Below are positions 55,908 through 64,000 of a DNA stretch of 64,000 nucleotides, in pieces (within the stretch, counting starts at the first letter, position 1; every line of letters starts with the position of its first letter). The notes under the pieces are model-generated. The model searched no databases, had not been told where the DNA came from, and was given only the letters and a program-made list of their open reading frames with translations. Position numbers and translations under genes: made by a program. The stretch lies in NCBI GenBank assembly GCA_014804425.1, contig JAAUZV010000002.1:77308-141307 (forward strand), written 5' to 3'. This DNA comes from Lachnospiraceae bacterium (GTDB lineage: Bacteria; Bacillota; Clostridia; Lachnospirales; Lachnospiraceae).

Positions 55908-57854
55908 ATGGAAACAAAGATCAAAGAAGTGAAAAGCAGCCGCGTCACCATTTCAGATCCGTTCTGGTCTAAAATGCAGGAAAAGGTCATTGACGTCGTT
56001 ATTCCGTTTCAGGAAAAAGTATTAAACGATGAAGTACCCGGTGTGGAGAAAAGCCATGCGATCGAAAATTTCCGTATCGCGGCGGGCTTAGCGGAAGGGG
56101 AATTCTATGGGATGGTATTTCAGGACAGCGATGTGGCGAAATGGCTGGAGGGCGTTGCCTATTCGCTGATTGTCAAGCCGGACGCGGAATTGGAAAAAAG
56201 AGCGGATGCGATCATTGAGATCATTGAAAAGGCACAGCAGCTGGACGGTTATCTGGATACCTATTTTATCATCAAAGAGCCGGAACACCGCTGGCAGAAT
56301 CTGCATGAATGTCATGAGCTGTACTGCGCGGGACATATGATGGAGGCTGCGGCGGCGTATTATGACGCGACGGGGAAGGATAAGCTGCTGCATGTGACGG
56401 AGCGGCTGGCGGACGCGATCATAAGCAGGTTCGGCGCGGAGGAAGGAAAAGAACACGGGATTCCCGGACATCAAGAGGTAGAGATCGGACTGATGAAGCT
56501 CTATCATACGACGGGAAAAGAAAAGTATAAGGACATGGCAAGGTATTTCCTTGAGGAGAGAGGAAAAAATCCGGATTATTTTTATCAGGAAAAAGTGAAA
56601 AGAGGATGGCAGCATTGGGGGCAATACAGCTTAGATAAGCTGGATGTGACCTATAACCAGGCACATCAGACGATCTATGAGCAGAAAGAGGCGGTAGGTC
56701 ATGCCGTCCGCGCGCTGTATATGTATACCGCCATGGCGGACTTGGCGGGAACCGATGGGGACGAGAGACTGTATGCAGCCTGCAGAACCCTGTGGGATAA
56801 TATCGTGGGCAAGAAGTTGTATATTACCGGCGGGCTTGGCGGAAATTCCGAGGGAGAGGCCTTTTCCGTGAATTATGAACTGCCGAACGATATGGCGTAT
56901 GCAGAAACCTGCGCATCCATTGCCATGGTATTTTTTGCACATCACATGCTGGAAATGGATATGGACGGCGCTTATGCGGACATTATCGAGAAAGAATTAT
57001 ACAACAGCACGATCAGCGGAATGCAGTTGGACGGGGAAAAGTATTTTTACGTCAATCCGCTGGAGTGTGAGCCGGGCGTATCCGGGAAGCTGTTTGGGTA
57101 CCGGCATGCGCTGCCGGTGCGGCCGGGATGGTATGCGTGCGCATGCTGCCCGCCCAATCTGATCAGACTGGTCACTTCCCTGGGGAAATATTGCTTCAGC
57201 GAAAGTGACTCCACGATTTATTCCCATCTGATGATCGGACAGAAGGCGAAAATGGAAAAAGCCGACATTACGATCGAGACGCGCTATCCGTGGGAAGGAG
57301 AGGCGGTGTATCGTGTTACGCCGAAAACGGAGCAGGAATTTACGCTGGCGATCCACATTCCCTACTATGTGAATTTTGAGAAGCAAGAAGCGTATCTGAC
57401 AGTGAACGGGGAAAAACTGGATGCGCAAGGTCTCATGAAAAAAGGATACGTGTACATTAAGAGACAGTGGAAAGCGGGCGATCAGGTCGTCCTTCACTTC
57501 CCGATGGAGGTGCGCAGGGCATATGCCAATGAGCATGTGCGCGAGGATGCGGGCTGTGTTGCGCTGCTGCGCGGTCCTGTTGTATATTGCTTTGAAGGGG
57601 CGGACAACGACGGGCTGCTTCAGAGCCTTCGTATTCCCAAAGATTTGAAAGCGGTACCGGAGCTCTGTGAGGACGGTATTCTGAAAGGAAATGTCCTGCT
57701 GAAGATCGAGGGCGTTCGCATGACAGGAAGCGGGGAACTCTACAGCGAAAAACCGCCGGTTAAGGAAAGAGCGACGCTCACGGCAATCCCATATTATGCA
57801 TGGGCGAACCGCGGCGAAAACCAGATGAGAGTCTGGATGCTGGAGGAGTCGTAG
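55908..57854 (+). CDS. GH127 family glycoside hydrolase (beta-L-arabinofuranosidase-like)
   Basis: 'LDGYLDTYFIIKEPEHRWQNLHECHELYCAGHMMEAAAAYYDATGK', 'YITGGLGGNSEGEAFSVNYELPNDMAYAETCASIAMVFFAHHML', 'WYACACCPPNLIRLVTSLGKY'. Confidence 0.93.
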   Translation: METKIKEVKSSRVTISDPFWSKMQEKVIDVVIPFQEKVLNDEVPGVEKSHAIENFRIAAGLAEGEFYGMVFQDSDVAKWLEGVAYSLIVKPDAELEKRADAIIEIIEKAQQLDGYLDTYFIIKEPEHRWQNLHECHELYCAGHMMEAAAAYYDATGKDKLLHVTERLADAIISRFGAEEGKEHGIPGHQEVEIGLMKLYHTTGKEKYKDMARYFLEERGKNPDYFYQEKVKRGWQHWGQYSLDKLDVTYNQAHQTIYEQKEAVGHAVRALYMYTAMADLAGTDGDERLYAACRTLWDNIVGKKLYITGGLGGNSEGEAFSVNYELPNDMAYAETCASIAMVFFAHHMLEMDMDGAYADIIEKELYNSTISGMQLDGEKYFYVNPLECEPGVSGKLFGYRHALPVRPGWYACACCPPNLIRLVTSLGKYCFSESDSTIYSHLMIGQKAKMEKADITIETRYPWEGEAVYRVTPKTEQEFTLAIHIPYYVNFEKQEAYLTVNGEKLDAQGLMKKGYVYIKRQWKAGDQVVLHFPMEVRRAYANEHVREDAGCVALLRGPVVYCFEGADNDGLLQSLRIPKDLKAVPELCEDGILKGNVLLKIEGVRMTGSGELYSEKPPVKERATLTAIPYYAWANRGENQMRVWMLEES

Positions 57855-57952
57855 GAGCATATGATCGGTGTTGTAACGCATACGGGACTGAGAATGATCG
57901 AAATCTTGAAATTTATCAATTTTTGAAGAATCAGATCAATCGTTGACGAATC

Positions 57953-58003
57953 TGTGACAAATATCATAAAAAATGTGACAAATGTCATGATAAAAAGGTG
58001 ACA
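57953..58003 (+). repeat. Direct repeats with CRP/FNR-like half-site architecture
   Basis: TGTGACAAATATCAT (57953), TGTGACAAATGTCAT (57974), GGTGACACATGTG (57997). Confidence 0.5.
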
Positions 58004-58032
58004 CATGTGAGATGTACATGTGTCACCTTTTT
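57992..58032. terminator. Perfect 17-bp stem, bidirectional-terminator-like hairpin
   Basis: AAAAAGGTGACACATGT-gagatgt-ACATGTGTCACCTTTTT. Confidence 0.75.
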
Positions 58033-58089
58033 CATATACTTGTATTACAAACAAAAATAAATGGAAGAATAGTAGAAGGAGGGATTGAA

Positions 58090-58518
58090 ATGAAATATGT
58101 GTTATTGGTCAGTCATGGCATGTTTGCACCGGGATTGCACAGCGCGCTCGATATGCTTGCGGGAGAAGGAAGAGAAGACATTCTGTCAGTAAGTCTTGAG
58201 AACGGTATGAGTTCGGATGTATATGCAGACAATGTAAGAAAATGCCTTGAGGTGGTCGGACCGGAAGATGAGATCCTGTTGTTCGGCGATCTGGTAGGCG
58301 GTTCGCCGCTGACGACAGCGGCAAATGTCATCGCGGAAAAGAATCTGTTAGAAAGAACCGTGATGATGGGAGGCATGAGCCTTCCGCTCGTGTTAAGCGC
58401 TGCCCTGATGAAGGACAGTATGGATTTAAAGGAGCTTCCGGGAATGCTGATTCCCGAGGCAAGGGAAGAACTAAAAGAGTTTCAGATCACAAGTGAAGAA
58501 TCAGAGGATGACATCTAA
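58090..58518 (+). CDS. PTS mannose/fructose/sorbose family EIIA component
   Basis: 'YVLLVSHGMFAPGLHSALDMLAG' (active His), 'ILLFGDLVGGSPLTTAANV'. Confidence 0.93.
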   Translation: MKYVLLVSHGMFAPGLHSALDMLAGEGREDILSVSLENGMSSDVYADNVRKCLEVVGPEDEILLFGDLVGGSPLTTAANVIAEKNLLERTVMMGGMSLPLVLSAALMKDSMDLKELPGMLIPEAREELKEFQITSEESEDDI

Positions 58519-58533
58519 AAGGAGGGAAAGAAA

Positions 58534-59028
58534 ATGGCAGTATCATTTATTCGAGTGGACGATCGTATGATCCATGGACAGACATGTACCAGATGGGCGT
58601 TGGAGTATCCCTGCGACGGATTGATCGCAGTCAACAATGCGGCGGCAGGAAATTCCGTGCTGAAAGCAGCGTACAAGAGTGCGAGCGGAAAGAAAACGTT
58701 CGTATGGACGCTGGATGAGTTCAAGGAAAAGAGCGGCAAGGTGCTGGAGAGCAAGGACAATTATTTTTTGATCACCAAAAATCCGTTGGATATGGAGAAG
58801 ATTCTGGTGGAGCAGGGATTTCAGCCGGGAATCAAGGATGTGATCATCGGTCCCTGCAACGACAGACCGGGCACCACGAAGCTTGGGAATAATCAGTCGA
58901 TCACGCAGGAGGAAGCGCAGGCGCTTGAAAATATCATGAACGCGGGCTACAATGTGGAGTTTGCGCTGCTCAAGGATGAGGCGATCGGTAACTGGAAAAA
59001 GTTCAGAGGTCAGTTTGGTTTTCACTAG
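58534..59028 (+). CDS. PTS mannose/fructose/sorbose family EIIB component
   Basis: 'SFIRVDDRMIHGQTCTRWA' (active His). Confidence 0.95.
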   Translation: MAVSFIRVDDRMIHGQTCTRWALEYPCDGLIAVNNAAAGNSVLKAAYKSASGKKTFVWTLDEFKEKSGKVLESKDNYFLITKNPLDMEKILVEQGFQPGIKDVIIGPCNDRPGTTKLGNNQSITQEEAQALENIMNAGYNVEFALLKDEAIGNWKKFRGQFGFH

Positions 59029-59078
59029 ACAATGAAATCATTTTAACAAGCAATAGGACAGGTATAGGAGGGAACAAT

Positions 59079-59918
59079 ATGGAAATCAGTTGGATACAGG
59101 CAGCCATCTTAGGGTTGTTTGCCTGCCTGGCGAGTATGCCGGGCTTAGGAGGCACTTCCATTGGTAACTTTACGCTGGGAAGGCCTTTGATCGGCGGTCT
59201 TGTGTGCGGAATTGTTTTAGGGGATCTCAGAGCAGGTATTTTAGTCGGATGCGCGACGCAGATTGTTTACATCGCACTGGTTACGCCGGGAGGAACGGTA
59301 TCGGCGGATGTCCGTGCCGTCAGCTACATTGGTATTCCGCTGGCAATGGTCGCGTTAAAGAGCTATGGTCTGGATGCGGATACGACTGAGGGATCGGCGC
59401 TTGCAACCTCATTCGGCACGATGGTAGGTACCTTAGGAACCGTATTATTCTACGGAACGGCGACCATCAATCTGGCATGGCAGCATATCGGCTGGAAAGC
59501 GGTGGAGAAGCGGCAGTATAAAAAGCTGTATCTGGTAGATATGGGACTGCCCTGGATTTCCCACCTCGCATGCTCTTTCATCCCTACTTTGGTCATGTGT
59601 AAATTGGGAGCAAGCGTCGTGGATGCGATCAAGACCGCGCTTCCAATGGACGGCATTGCGATGAAGACCTTATTTACCGTAGGAGCGCTGCTTCCCTGTG
59701 TGGGTATTGCGATCCTGCTAAAGCAGATCGTAAAGAGCGCGGCGGACTTTATACCGTTCCTGTTCGGTTTTGTGCTGGCGGCATCGCTGGGGATCAATTT
59801 GGTATCCGCAACCGTAGTAGCAGGCATGTTTGCGATCATTATCTATAGGATCAAAATGCTTTCCGCAAGAAAGCCGGAGCTTGCAGGCGGGATGGATGAT
59901 GAAGAGGAGGAGATCTGA
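59079..59918 (+). CDS. PTS mannose/fructose/sorbose family EIIC component
   Basis: 'RPLIGGLVCGIVLGDLRAGILVGCATQIVYIALVTPGGTVSAD'. Confidence 0.95.
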   Translation: MEISWIQAAILGLFACLASMPGLGGTSIGNFTLGRPLIGGLVCGIVLGDLRAGILVGCATQIVYIALVTPGGTVSADVRAVSYIGIPLAMVALKSYGLDADTTEGSALATSFGTMVGTLGTVLFYGTATINLAWQHIGWKAVEKRQYKKLYLVDMGLPWISHLACSFIPTLVMCKLGASVVDAIKTALPMDGIAMKTLFTVGALLPCVGIAILLKQIVKSAADFIPFLFGFVLAASLGINLVSATVVAGMFAIIIYRIKMLSARKPELAGGMDDEEEEI

Positions 59919-59920
59919 CC

Positions 59921-60754
59921 ATGGAAAAGAAATTATCAAAAAAAGCATTGTCAAAGTCCTTTCATAATTGGTACTATGGTCATCTTACCTGTTTCTCTCA
60001 GGAGCATATGCAGACATTTGGTTATCTGTGCGCCATGCTTCCGCTTGTAGAGGAGCTATATCAGGATGAAGATGAAAAAGCAAACGCGATGAACACATAC
60101 ACGGCGTTCTTTAATACCGAGCCTCAGCTTGGTACGGTTATCGTCGGTATGACGGCAGGTTTGGAGGAAGCGAGGGCAAACGGAGCGGATGACGTGGATG
60201 ATGAGACCATCAACAGTCTGCGTGCCGGTCTGATGGGACCGGTGGCCGGAATCGGCGACTCATTGGTCGTAGGAACCGTGATTCCGATCTTACTCGGTAT
60301 CGCATTGGGAATGTCCACGGGCGGATCACCGATTGGTGCGATCTTTTACATTATCGTATGGAACCTGTTTGCTTATTTCGGCATGAGATTCCTTTATTTC
60401 AAAGGTTATCAGCTCGGCGGAAAAGCGGTGGACTTTCTGATCGGGGCGCAGGGAGAGGCGCTCAGGGAATCTGTTTCCACATTGGGCGGCATCGTGATCG
60501 GTGCGGTCGCGGCGACATGGGTAAGCGTCACGACCTCATTGCAATTGTTTAATGAGGAAGGGGAAGCCTACCTGACTTTGCAGGATAAGCTGGACGAAGT
60601 ATTTCCAGGCTTGTTGACAGCGGTGGTGATTGTGGTATGCTGGTTCTTGATGGCAAAGAAAAAAATGTCTCCCATCAAGGTGATGCTGCTCTTAGTTGTT
60701 GTTGCGCTTGTCGGCGTACTGGTTGGATTCTTTGATCCGCAACTGGTATACTAA
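59921..60754 (+). CDS. PTS mannose/fructose/sorbose family EIID component
   Basis: 'SFHNWYYGHLTCFSQEHMQTFGYLCAMLPLVEELY', 'GLMGPVAGIGDSLVVGTVIPILLGIALGMS'. Confidence 0.96.
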   Translation: MEKKLSKKALSKSFHNWYYGHLTCFSQEHMQTFGYLCAMLPLVEELYQDEDEKANAMNTYTAFFNTEPQLGTVIVGMTAGLEEARANGADDVDDETINSLRAGLMGPVAGIGDSLVVGTVIPILLGIALGMSTGGSPIGAIFYIIVWNLFAYFGMRFLYFKGYQLGGKAVDFLIGAQGEALRESVSTLGGIVIGAVAATWVSVTTSLQLFNEEGEAYLTLQDKLDEVFPGLLTAVVIVVCWFLMAKKKMSPIKVMLLLVVVALVGVLVGFFDPQLVY

Positions 60755-60771
60755 TGTTGGGAGGTTATGCC

Positions 60772-61062
60772 ATGAATGCTGTAGAAAAAGAAAAATTGAT
60801 GTCAGAAGCAAAAATGCAGATGACGGCTCTTAAAAAGATTAACGGATGGAAAAATCTTGCCATTGTCCTTTCTGCCGTTGGTGCAGCAATCGCCTACGGA
60901 GGGTTTGCGGGAACACCCTCGCATCTTTTCCTCGGCATTCTTGGCATTTTTCTCATGGTAGCGGGCTTTGCTGCTGCGGCTGTTTTCGGACTCGGTCTGA
61001 AAAACGGACGCCGGAATGTAGAAAAGATGCTCTGTGTGCTTGGCGGGGGCAGGGAATCATGA
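60772..61062 (+). CDS. Small membrane protein of unknown function embedded in PTS operon
   Basis: 'MNAVEKEKLMSEAKMQMTALKKINGWKNLAIVLSAVGAAIAYGGFAG...' two TM segments. Confidence 0.65.
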   Translation: MNAVEKEKLMSEAKMQMTALKKINGWKNLAIVLSAVGAAIAYGGFAGTPSHLFLGILGIFLMVAGFAAAAVFGLGLKNGRRNVEKMLCVLGGGRES

Positions 61063-61859
61063 AATACAAATTGTTCTGCGTTGATCTGGATGGAACATTG
61101 CTTACAGACCAAAAAGAGATGAACGGGCAGGACATCGAGGCGCTTAGAAAGGCTTCTGAGCAGGGCGTGAAAATCGCGCTGATCACGGGAAGGATGCCGG
61201 CGGCGACGGACATGATCGTAAGGAAGCTTGCGATCCCGTGCATTCGTGCCTGCAATGCCGGCACCTATATTCTGAAAAACGAGCGCTGCATCCATACCGA
61301 ATATTTATCCGTAGAGACGATGACGGAAATTTATGAGCGCGTCAGGGATTTTGGTATCCCGCTTTGGATTTTTCGCGGCAGACAGTGGTATGTTACGTCA
61401 AAAGATTCTTACGTGTATACGGAGGAAGGATTGATCGATCATAGGGCGGAGGAGACGTCGGTGGAGGCGCTTGCAAAAAAGTGGCGGCATGAGCAGACGG
61501 GACCGAACAAATTGCTGATCGGGGCAGATCCGCCGATCGTACAGAATGTTTACGCAGTATTAAGAAACCGGCAGGATGCGGATATGGCATGTTCGTCGGA
61601 GAATTATCTGGAAATCTTTCCCAAAGGAATGAATAAGGGGAAGGCGCTGCGCGTGATCTGTGAAAAAGAAGATATTCCGATTCGGGAAACGGCAGCGTTC
61701 GGAGATCAGGAGCTGGATATTCCGATGATAGAAGCGGCAGGTACCGCGGTCGCTATGGGGAATGCCATAGAGGAATTAAAGCAAAAGGCGGATTATATCA
61801 CAAAAACAAACAACGAAGCGGGAATCGCATATGCGATAGAATATTTTCTGAATTCGTAG
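61059..61859 (+). CDS. Cof-type HAD-IIB family hydrolase
   Basis: 'KLFCVDLDGTLLTDQKEMNGQDIEALRKASEQGVKIALITGR', 'AAFGDQELDIPMIEAAGTAVAMGNAIEELK'; ATGA overlap with upstream gene. Confidence 0.94.
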   Translation: MKYKLFCVDLDGTLLTDQKEMNGQDIEALRKASEQGVKIALITGRMPAATDMIVRKLAIPCIRACNAGTYILKNERCIHTEYLSVETMTEIYERVRDFGIPLWIFRGRQWYVTSKDSYVYTEEGLIDHRAEETSVEALAKKWRHEQTGPNKLLIGADPPIVQNVYAVLRNRQDADMACSSENYLEIFPKGMNKGKALRVICEKEDIPIRETAAFGDQELDIPMIEAAGTAVAMGNAIEELKQKADYITKTNNEAGIAYAIEYFLNS

Positions 61860-61900
61860 AAATGACGAAAATGGGATTGGGATTGAAAGGAGAGAGCAAT

Positions 61901-62158
61901 ATGGTAAAATTTACATTTACAGTCAAAGATGAGATGGGACTTCATGCAAGACCGGCAGGGCTGCTTGTCAAGGAAGCGGCGAAATGCACGAGCAAGGTCA
62001 CGGTTAAAAAAGGGGACAAATCCGGTGATGCCAAGCGCATTTTTAATCTGATGGGACTTTCAATCAAGCACGGTGAGGAAGTGGAAGTGATGGTCGAGGG
62101 AGAAAAGGAGCAGGAAGAAGCGGCTGCATTGGAAGCGTTTATCGCAGAGAATATTTAG
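61901..62158 (+). CDS. HPr family phosphocarrier protein
   Basis: 'MVKFTFTVKDEMGLHARPAGLLVKEAAK' with His15; Ser46-equivalent is Asn. Confidence 0.93.
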   Translation: MVKFTFTVKDEMGLHARPAGLLVKEAAKCTSKVTVKKGDKSGDAKRIFNLMGLSIKHGEEVEVMVEGEKEQEEAAALEAFIAENI

Positions 62159-62182
62159 TGTTTTCGGAAATGGGGTGAGGGC

Positions 62183-63796
62183 ATGAAGAGATATAGCGGA
62201 AAAGCGGTTTTCCATGGGATTGCCATTGGAAAGATACAACTATTGAAGAAAAAAGAAACGAATGTTTTCAGAAATCATATAGAGGATGTAGAGCAGGAAA
62301 TCGCGAGAGCCAAAAAGGCTGTGACGGAGACAGAGGAACAGCTTAAAAAATTGTATGACAAAGCGCTGCTTGAAGTAGGAGAATCCGGTGCGGCAATCTT
62401 TGAGGTGCATCAGATGATGCTGCAGGATCAGGATTATCAGGAGTCCATTCAGAATATCATCCGTACCCAGCAGGTGAACGCGGAGTACGCGGTGGCGATT
62501 ACAGCGGATAATTTTTCTGAAATGTTCGCCCAGATGGACGATGCGTATATGAAGGAGCGGGCGGCGGATGTCAAAGACATTTCCGAGAGACTGATCCGGG
62601 TGTTGTCTGCGGAAGAAAAAGAGGATCTTGATACGGAGGGAGCCACGATCATTGTCGCGGATGATCTTTCTCCGAGCGAGACGGTTCAGATGGATAAGAG
62701 TAAGGTGAAATCCTTCGTGACGCGTTACGGCTCGTCGAATTCCCACACGGCAATTCTGGCAAGAACCATGAATGTACCGGCATTGATCGGGGTTGCATAC
62801 GAGGATGACATCGACGGCAAGACGGCGGTCGTGGACGGCTTCAAGGGAGAATTGATCGTAGAGCCGGATGCGGACGTGCTTGCGGAGTATGAGAAAAAAG
62901 CAGCCGAAGAAGCAGAAAAACAAAAACTGCTACAGGAGTTAAAAGGCAAGGAGACCGTGACGCAGAGCGGTAAACAGATTCGGCTTTATGCAAACATCGG
63001 AGGTATTTCCGATCTGCAGGCAGTCATGCAGAATGACGCTGCGGGTATCGGATTGTTCAGGAGCGAGTTCCTGTATTTGGAGAAGGATGATTATCCGACC
63101 GAGGATGAACAGTTTAAGGTCTATCGCTCCGTGGCGGAAACGATGGCGGGGAAAAAAGTCATTATCCGGACATTGGACATCGGTGCGGATAAACAGATCG
63201 GCTATTTCGGATTGGATAAGGAAGACAATCCGGCGATGGGCTACCGCGCGATCCGTATCTGCTTAACACGTATTGATATTTTTAAGACACAGCTCCGCGC
63301 ACTGTATCGTGCAAGCGCGTACGGGAACATCGGAATCATGTTTCCGATGATCATCTCCGTGAACGAGGTAAAGCGGATCAAGGAGATCGTGGAGGAAGTG
63401 AAGCAGGAGCTGAAGGAAAACGGTATTGCGTACGGGGAAGTGGAGCTGGGGGTCATGATCGAGACGCCGGCCGCCGTGATGGTCAGTGAGGAGCTCGCAA
63501 AAGAAGTGGACTTCTTCAGCATCGGGACGAATGATCTGACGCAGTACACGCTTGCCATCGACAGACAGAATGCAAAGCTGGATGATTTTTATGATGCGCA
63601 CCATCCCGCCATTCTGCGGATGATCCGGATGGTGGTCGAAAACGGGCACAAAGGCGGGGCGTGGGTAGGAATCTGCGGCGAGCTTGGTGCGGATTTAGAA
63701 TTAACAGATGAATTTGTGGAAATGGGAATTGACGAATTGAGCGTATCTCCTTCCTGTATTCTTCCGATCCGAAAGAAGATACGGGATCATCAATGA
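62183..63796 (+). CDS. ptsP: PTS enzyme I (phosphoenolpyruvate-protein phosphotransferase)
   Basis: 'GSSNSHTAILARTMNVPALIG', 'GIGLFRSEFLYLEKDDYPTEDEQF', 'FFSIGTNDLTQYTLAIDRQN', 'GICGELGADLELT'. Confidence 0.96.
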   Translation: MKRYSGKAVFHGIAIGKIQLLKKKETNVFRNHIEDVEQEIARAKKAVTETEEQLKKLYDKALLEVGESGAAIFEVHQMMLQDQDYQESIQNIIRTQQVNAEYAVAITADNFSEMFAQMDDAYMKERAADVKDISERLIRVLSAEEKEDLDTEGATIIVADDLSPSETVQMDKSKVKSFVTRYGSSNSHTAILARTMNVPALIGVAYEDDIDGKTAVVDGFKGELIVEPDADVLAEYEKKAAEEAEKQKLLQELKGKETVTQSGKQIRLYANIGGISDLQAVMQNDAAGIGLFRSEFLYLEKDDYPTEDEQFKVYRSVAETMAGKKVIIRTLDIGADKQIGYFGLDKEDNPAMGYRAIRICLTRIDIFKTQLRALYRASAYGNIGIMFPMIISVNEVKRIKEIVEEVKQELKENGIAYGEVELGVMIETPAAVMVSEELAKEVDFFSIGTNDLTQYTLAIDRQNAKLDDFYDAHHPAILRMIRMVVENGHKGGAWVGICGELGADLELTDEFVEMGIDELSVSPSCILPIRKKIRDHQ

Positions 63797-63823
63797 CAGC
63801 CCTCATTTCATCCCAATTTTGAT

Positions 63824-63860
63824 AAAGCCGTCGGCCAAAGGAATTTTGACCGGCGGCTTT
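63824..63860 (+). terminator. Terminator-like hairpin after EI gene
   Basis: AAAGCCGTCGG ... CCGGCGGCTTT. Confidence 0.65.
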
Positions 63861-63890
63861 GCATGACGTTTTGGACAGGAGGAACATTAT

Positions 63891-64000
63891 ATGCAGATGG
63901 AACAGATCAGAATTTCGCATCATAACAGAACAGTGGATGGAATGTATTACAAACCGGGTGAAAAAGGGCGGTTCCCGTTGGTGATTTTCAGTCATGGCTA
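63891..64000 (+). CDS. N-terminal fragment of an alpha/beta hydrolase or dienelactone-hydrolase-like protein (truncated by window end)
   Basis: MQMEQIRISHHNRTVDGMYYKPGEKGRFPLVIFSHG...; SD AGGAGGAAC upstream. Confidence 0.7.
   Translation, partial: MQMEQIRISHHNRTVDGMYYKPGEKGRFPLVIFSHG

Noticed and set aside
1-64000. CRISPR arrays, prophage, integrase/transposase, rRNA or tRNA genes
   Set aside because: Read for repeats, Cas/integrase/transposase motifs and tRNA-like cloverleaf ends; none could be supported by eye. A tRNAscan-SE, CRISPRCasFinder and ISfinder run would settle this.

Overview
This window looks like a Clostridia (probably Lachnospiraceae) chromosome segment. It was read by eye with the supplied ORF track; no database search was possible. 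Housekeeping and metabolic content: an ECF-type transporter (192-2666), glycyl-tRNA synthetase, a GT51 transglycosylase, PPDK, an ABC-2 exporter, a glutathione peroxidase/MarR/flavodoxin redox cluster, TspO, an Fe-S aldo/keto reductase, a chemoreceptor, a LytTR/GHKL two-component system, an alpha-galactoside/sucrose catabolic island (AraC, SBP, two permeases, GH36, amylosucrase-like GH13, PfkB kinase, GH42), ClpP, GH127, and a mannose-family PTS operon carrying its own HPr and EI. Two accessory loci stand out. (1) 47268-54909 is a tightly packed seven-gene operon: Ser/Thr kinase, 'MSGPKTSRY' coiled-coil protein, double-zinc-ribbon FHA protein, NrdG-like radical-SAM activase, ClpB/ClpV-like AAA+ protein, membrane coiled-coil protein, PP2C phosphatase. 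It resembles a phospho-signalling/AAA remodelling system but has no recognisable effector or glycyl-radical substrate. (2) 9772-16362 starts behind a long structured leader and encodes a CbbX/SpoVK-type AAA+ protein with an RNAP alpha-CTD-like domain, a protein built of four SprT-like/zinc-ribbon units of which only one keeps HExxH, a NACHT-like NTPase, and an unknown 276-aa partner. Other notable points: a BMP substrate-binding domain fused to a ParB-like domain, an amber-interrupted AraC gene overlapping clpP, CRP-like repeats next to a perfect 17-bp hairpin ahead of the PTS operon, and an HPr lacking Ser46. No rRNA, tRNA, CRISPR array, integrase or transposase was recognised.
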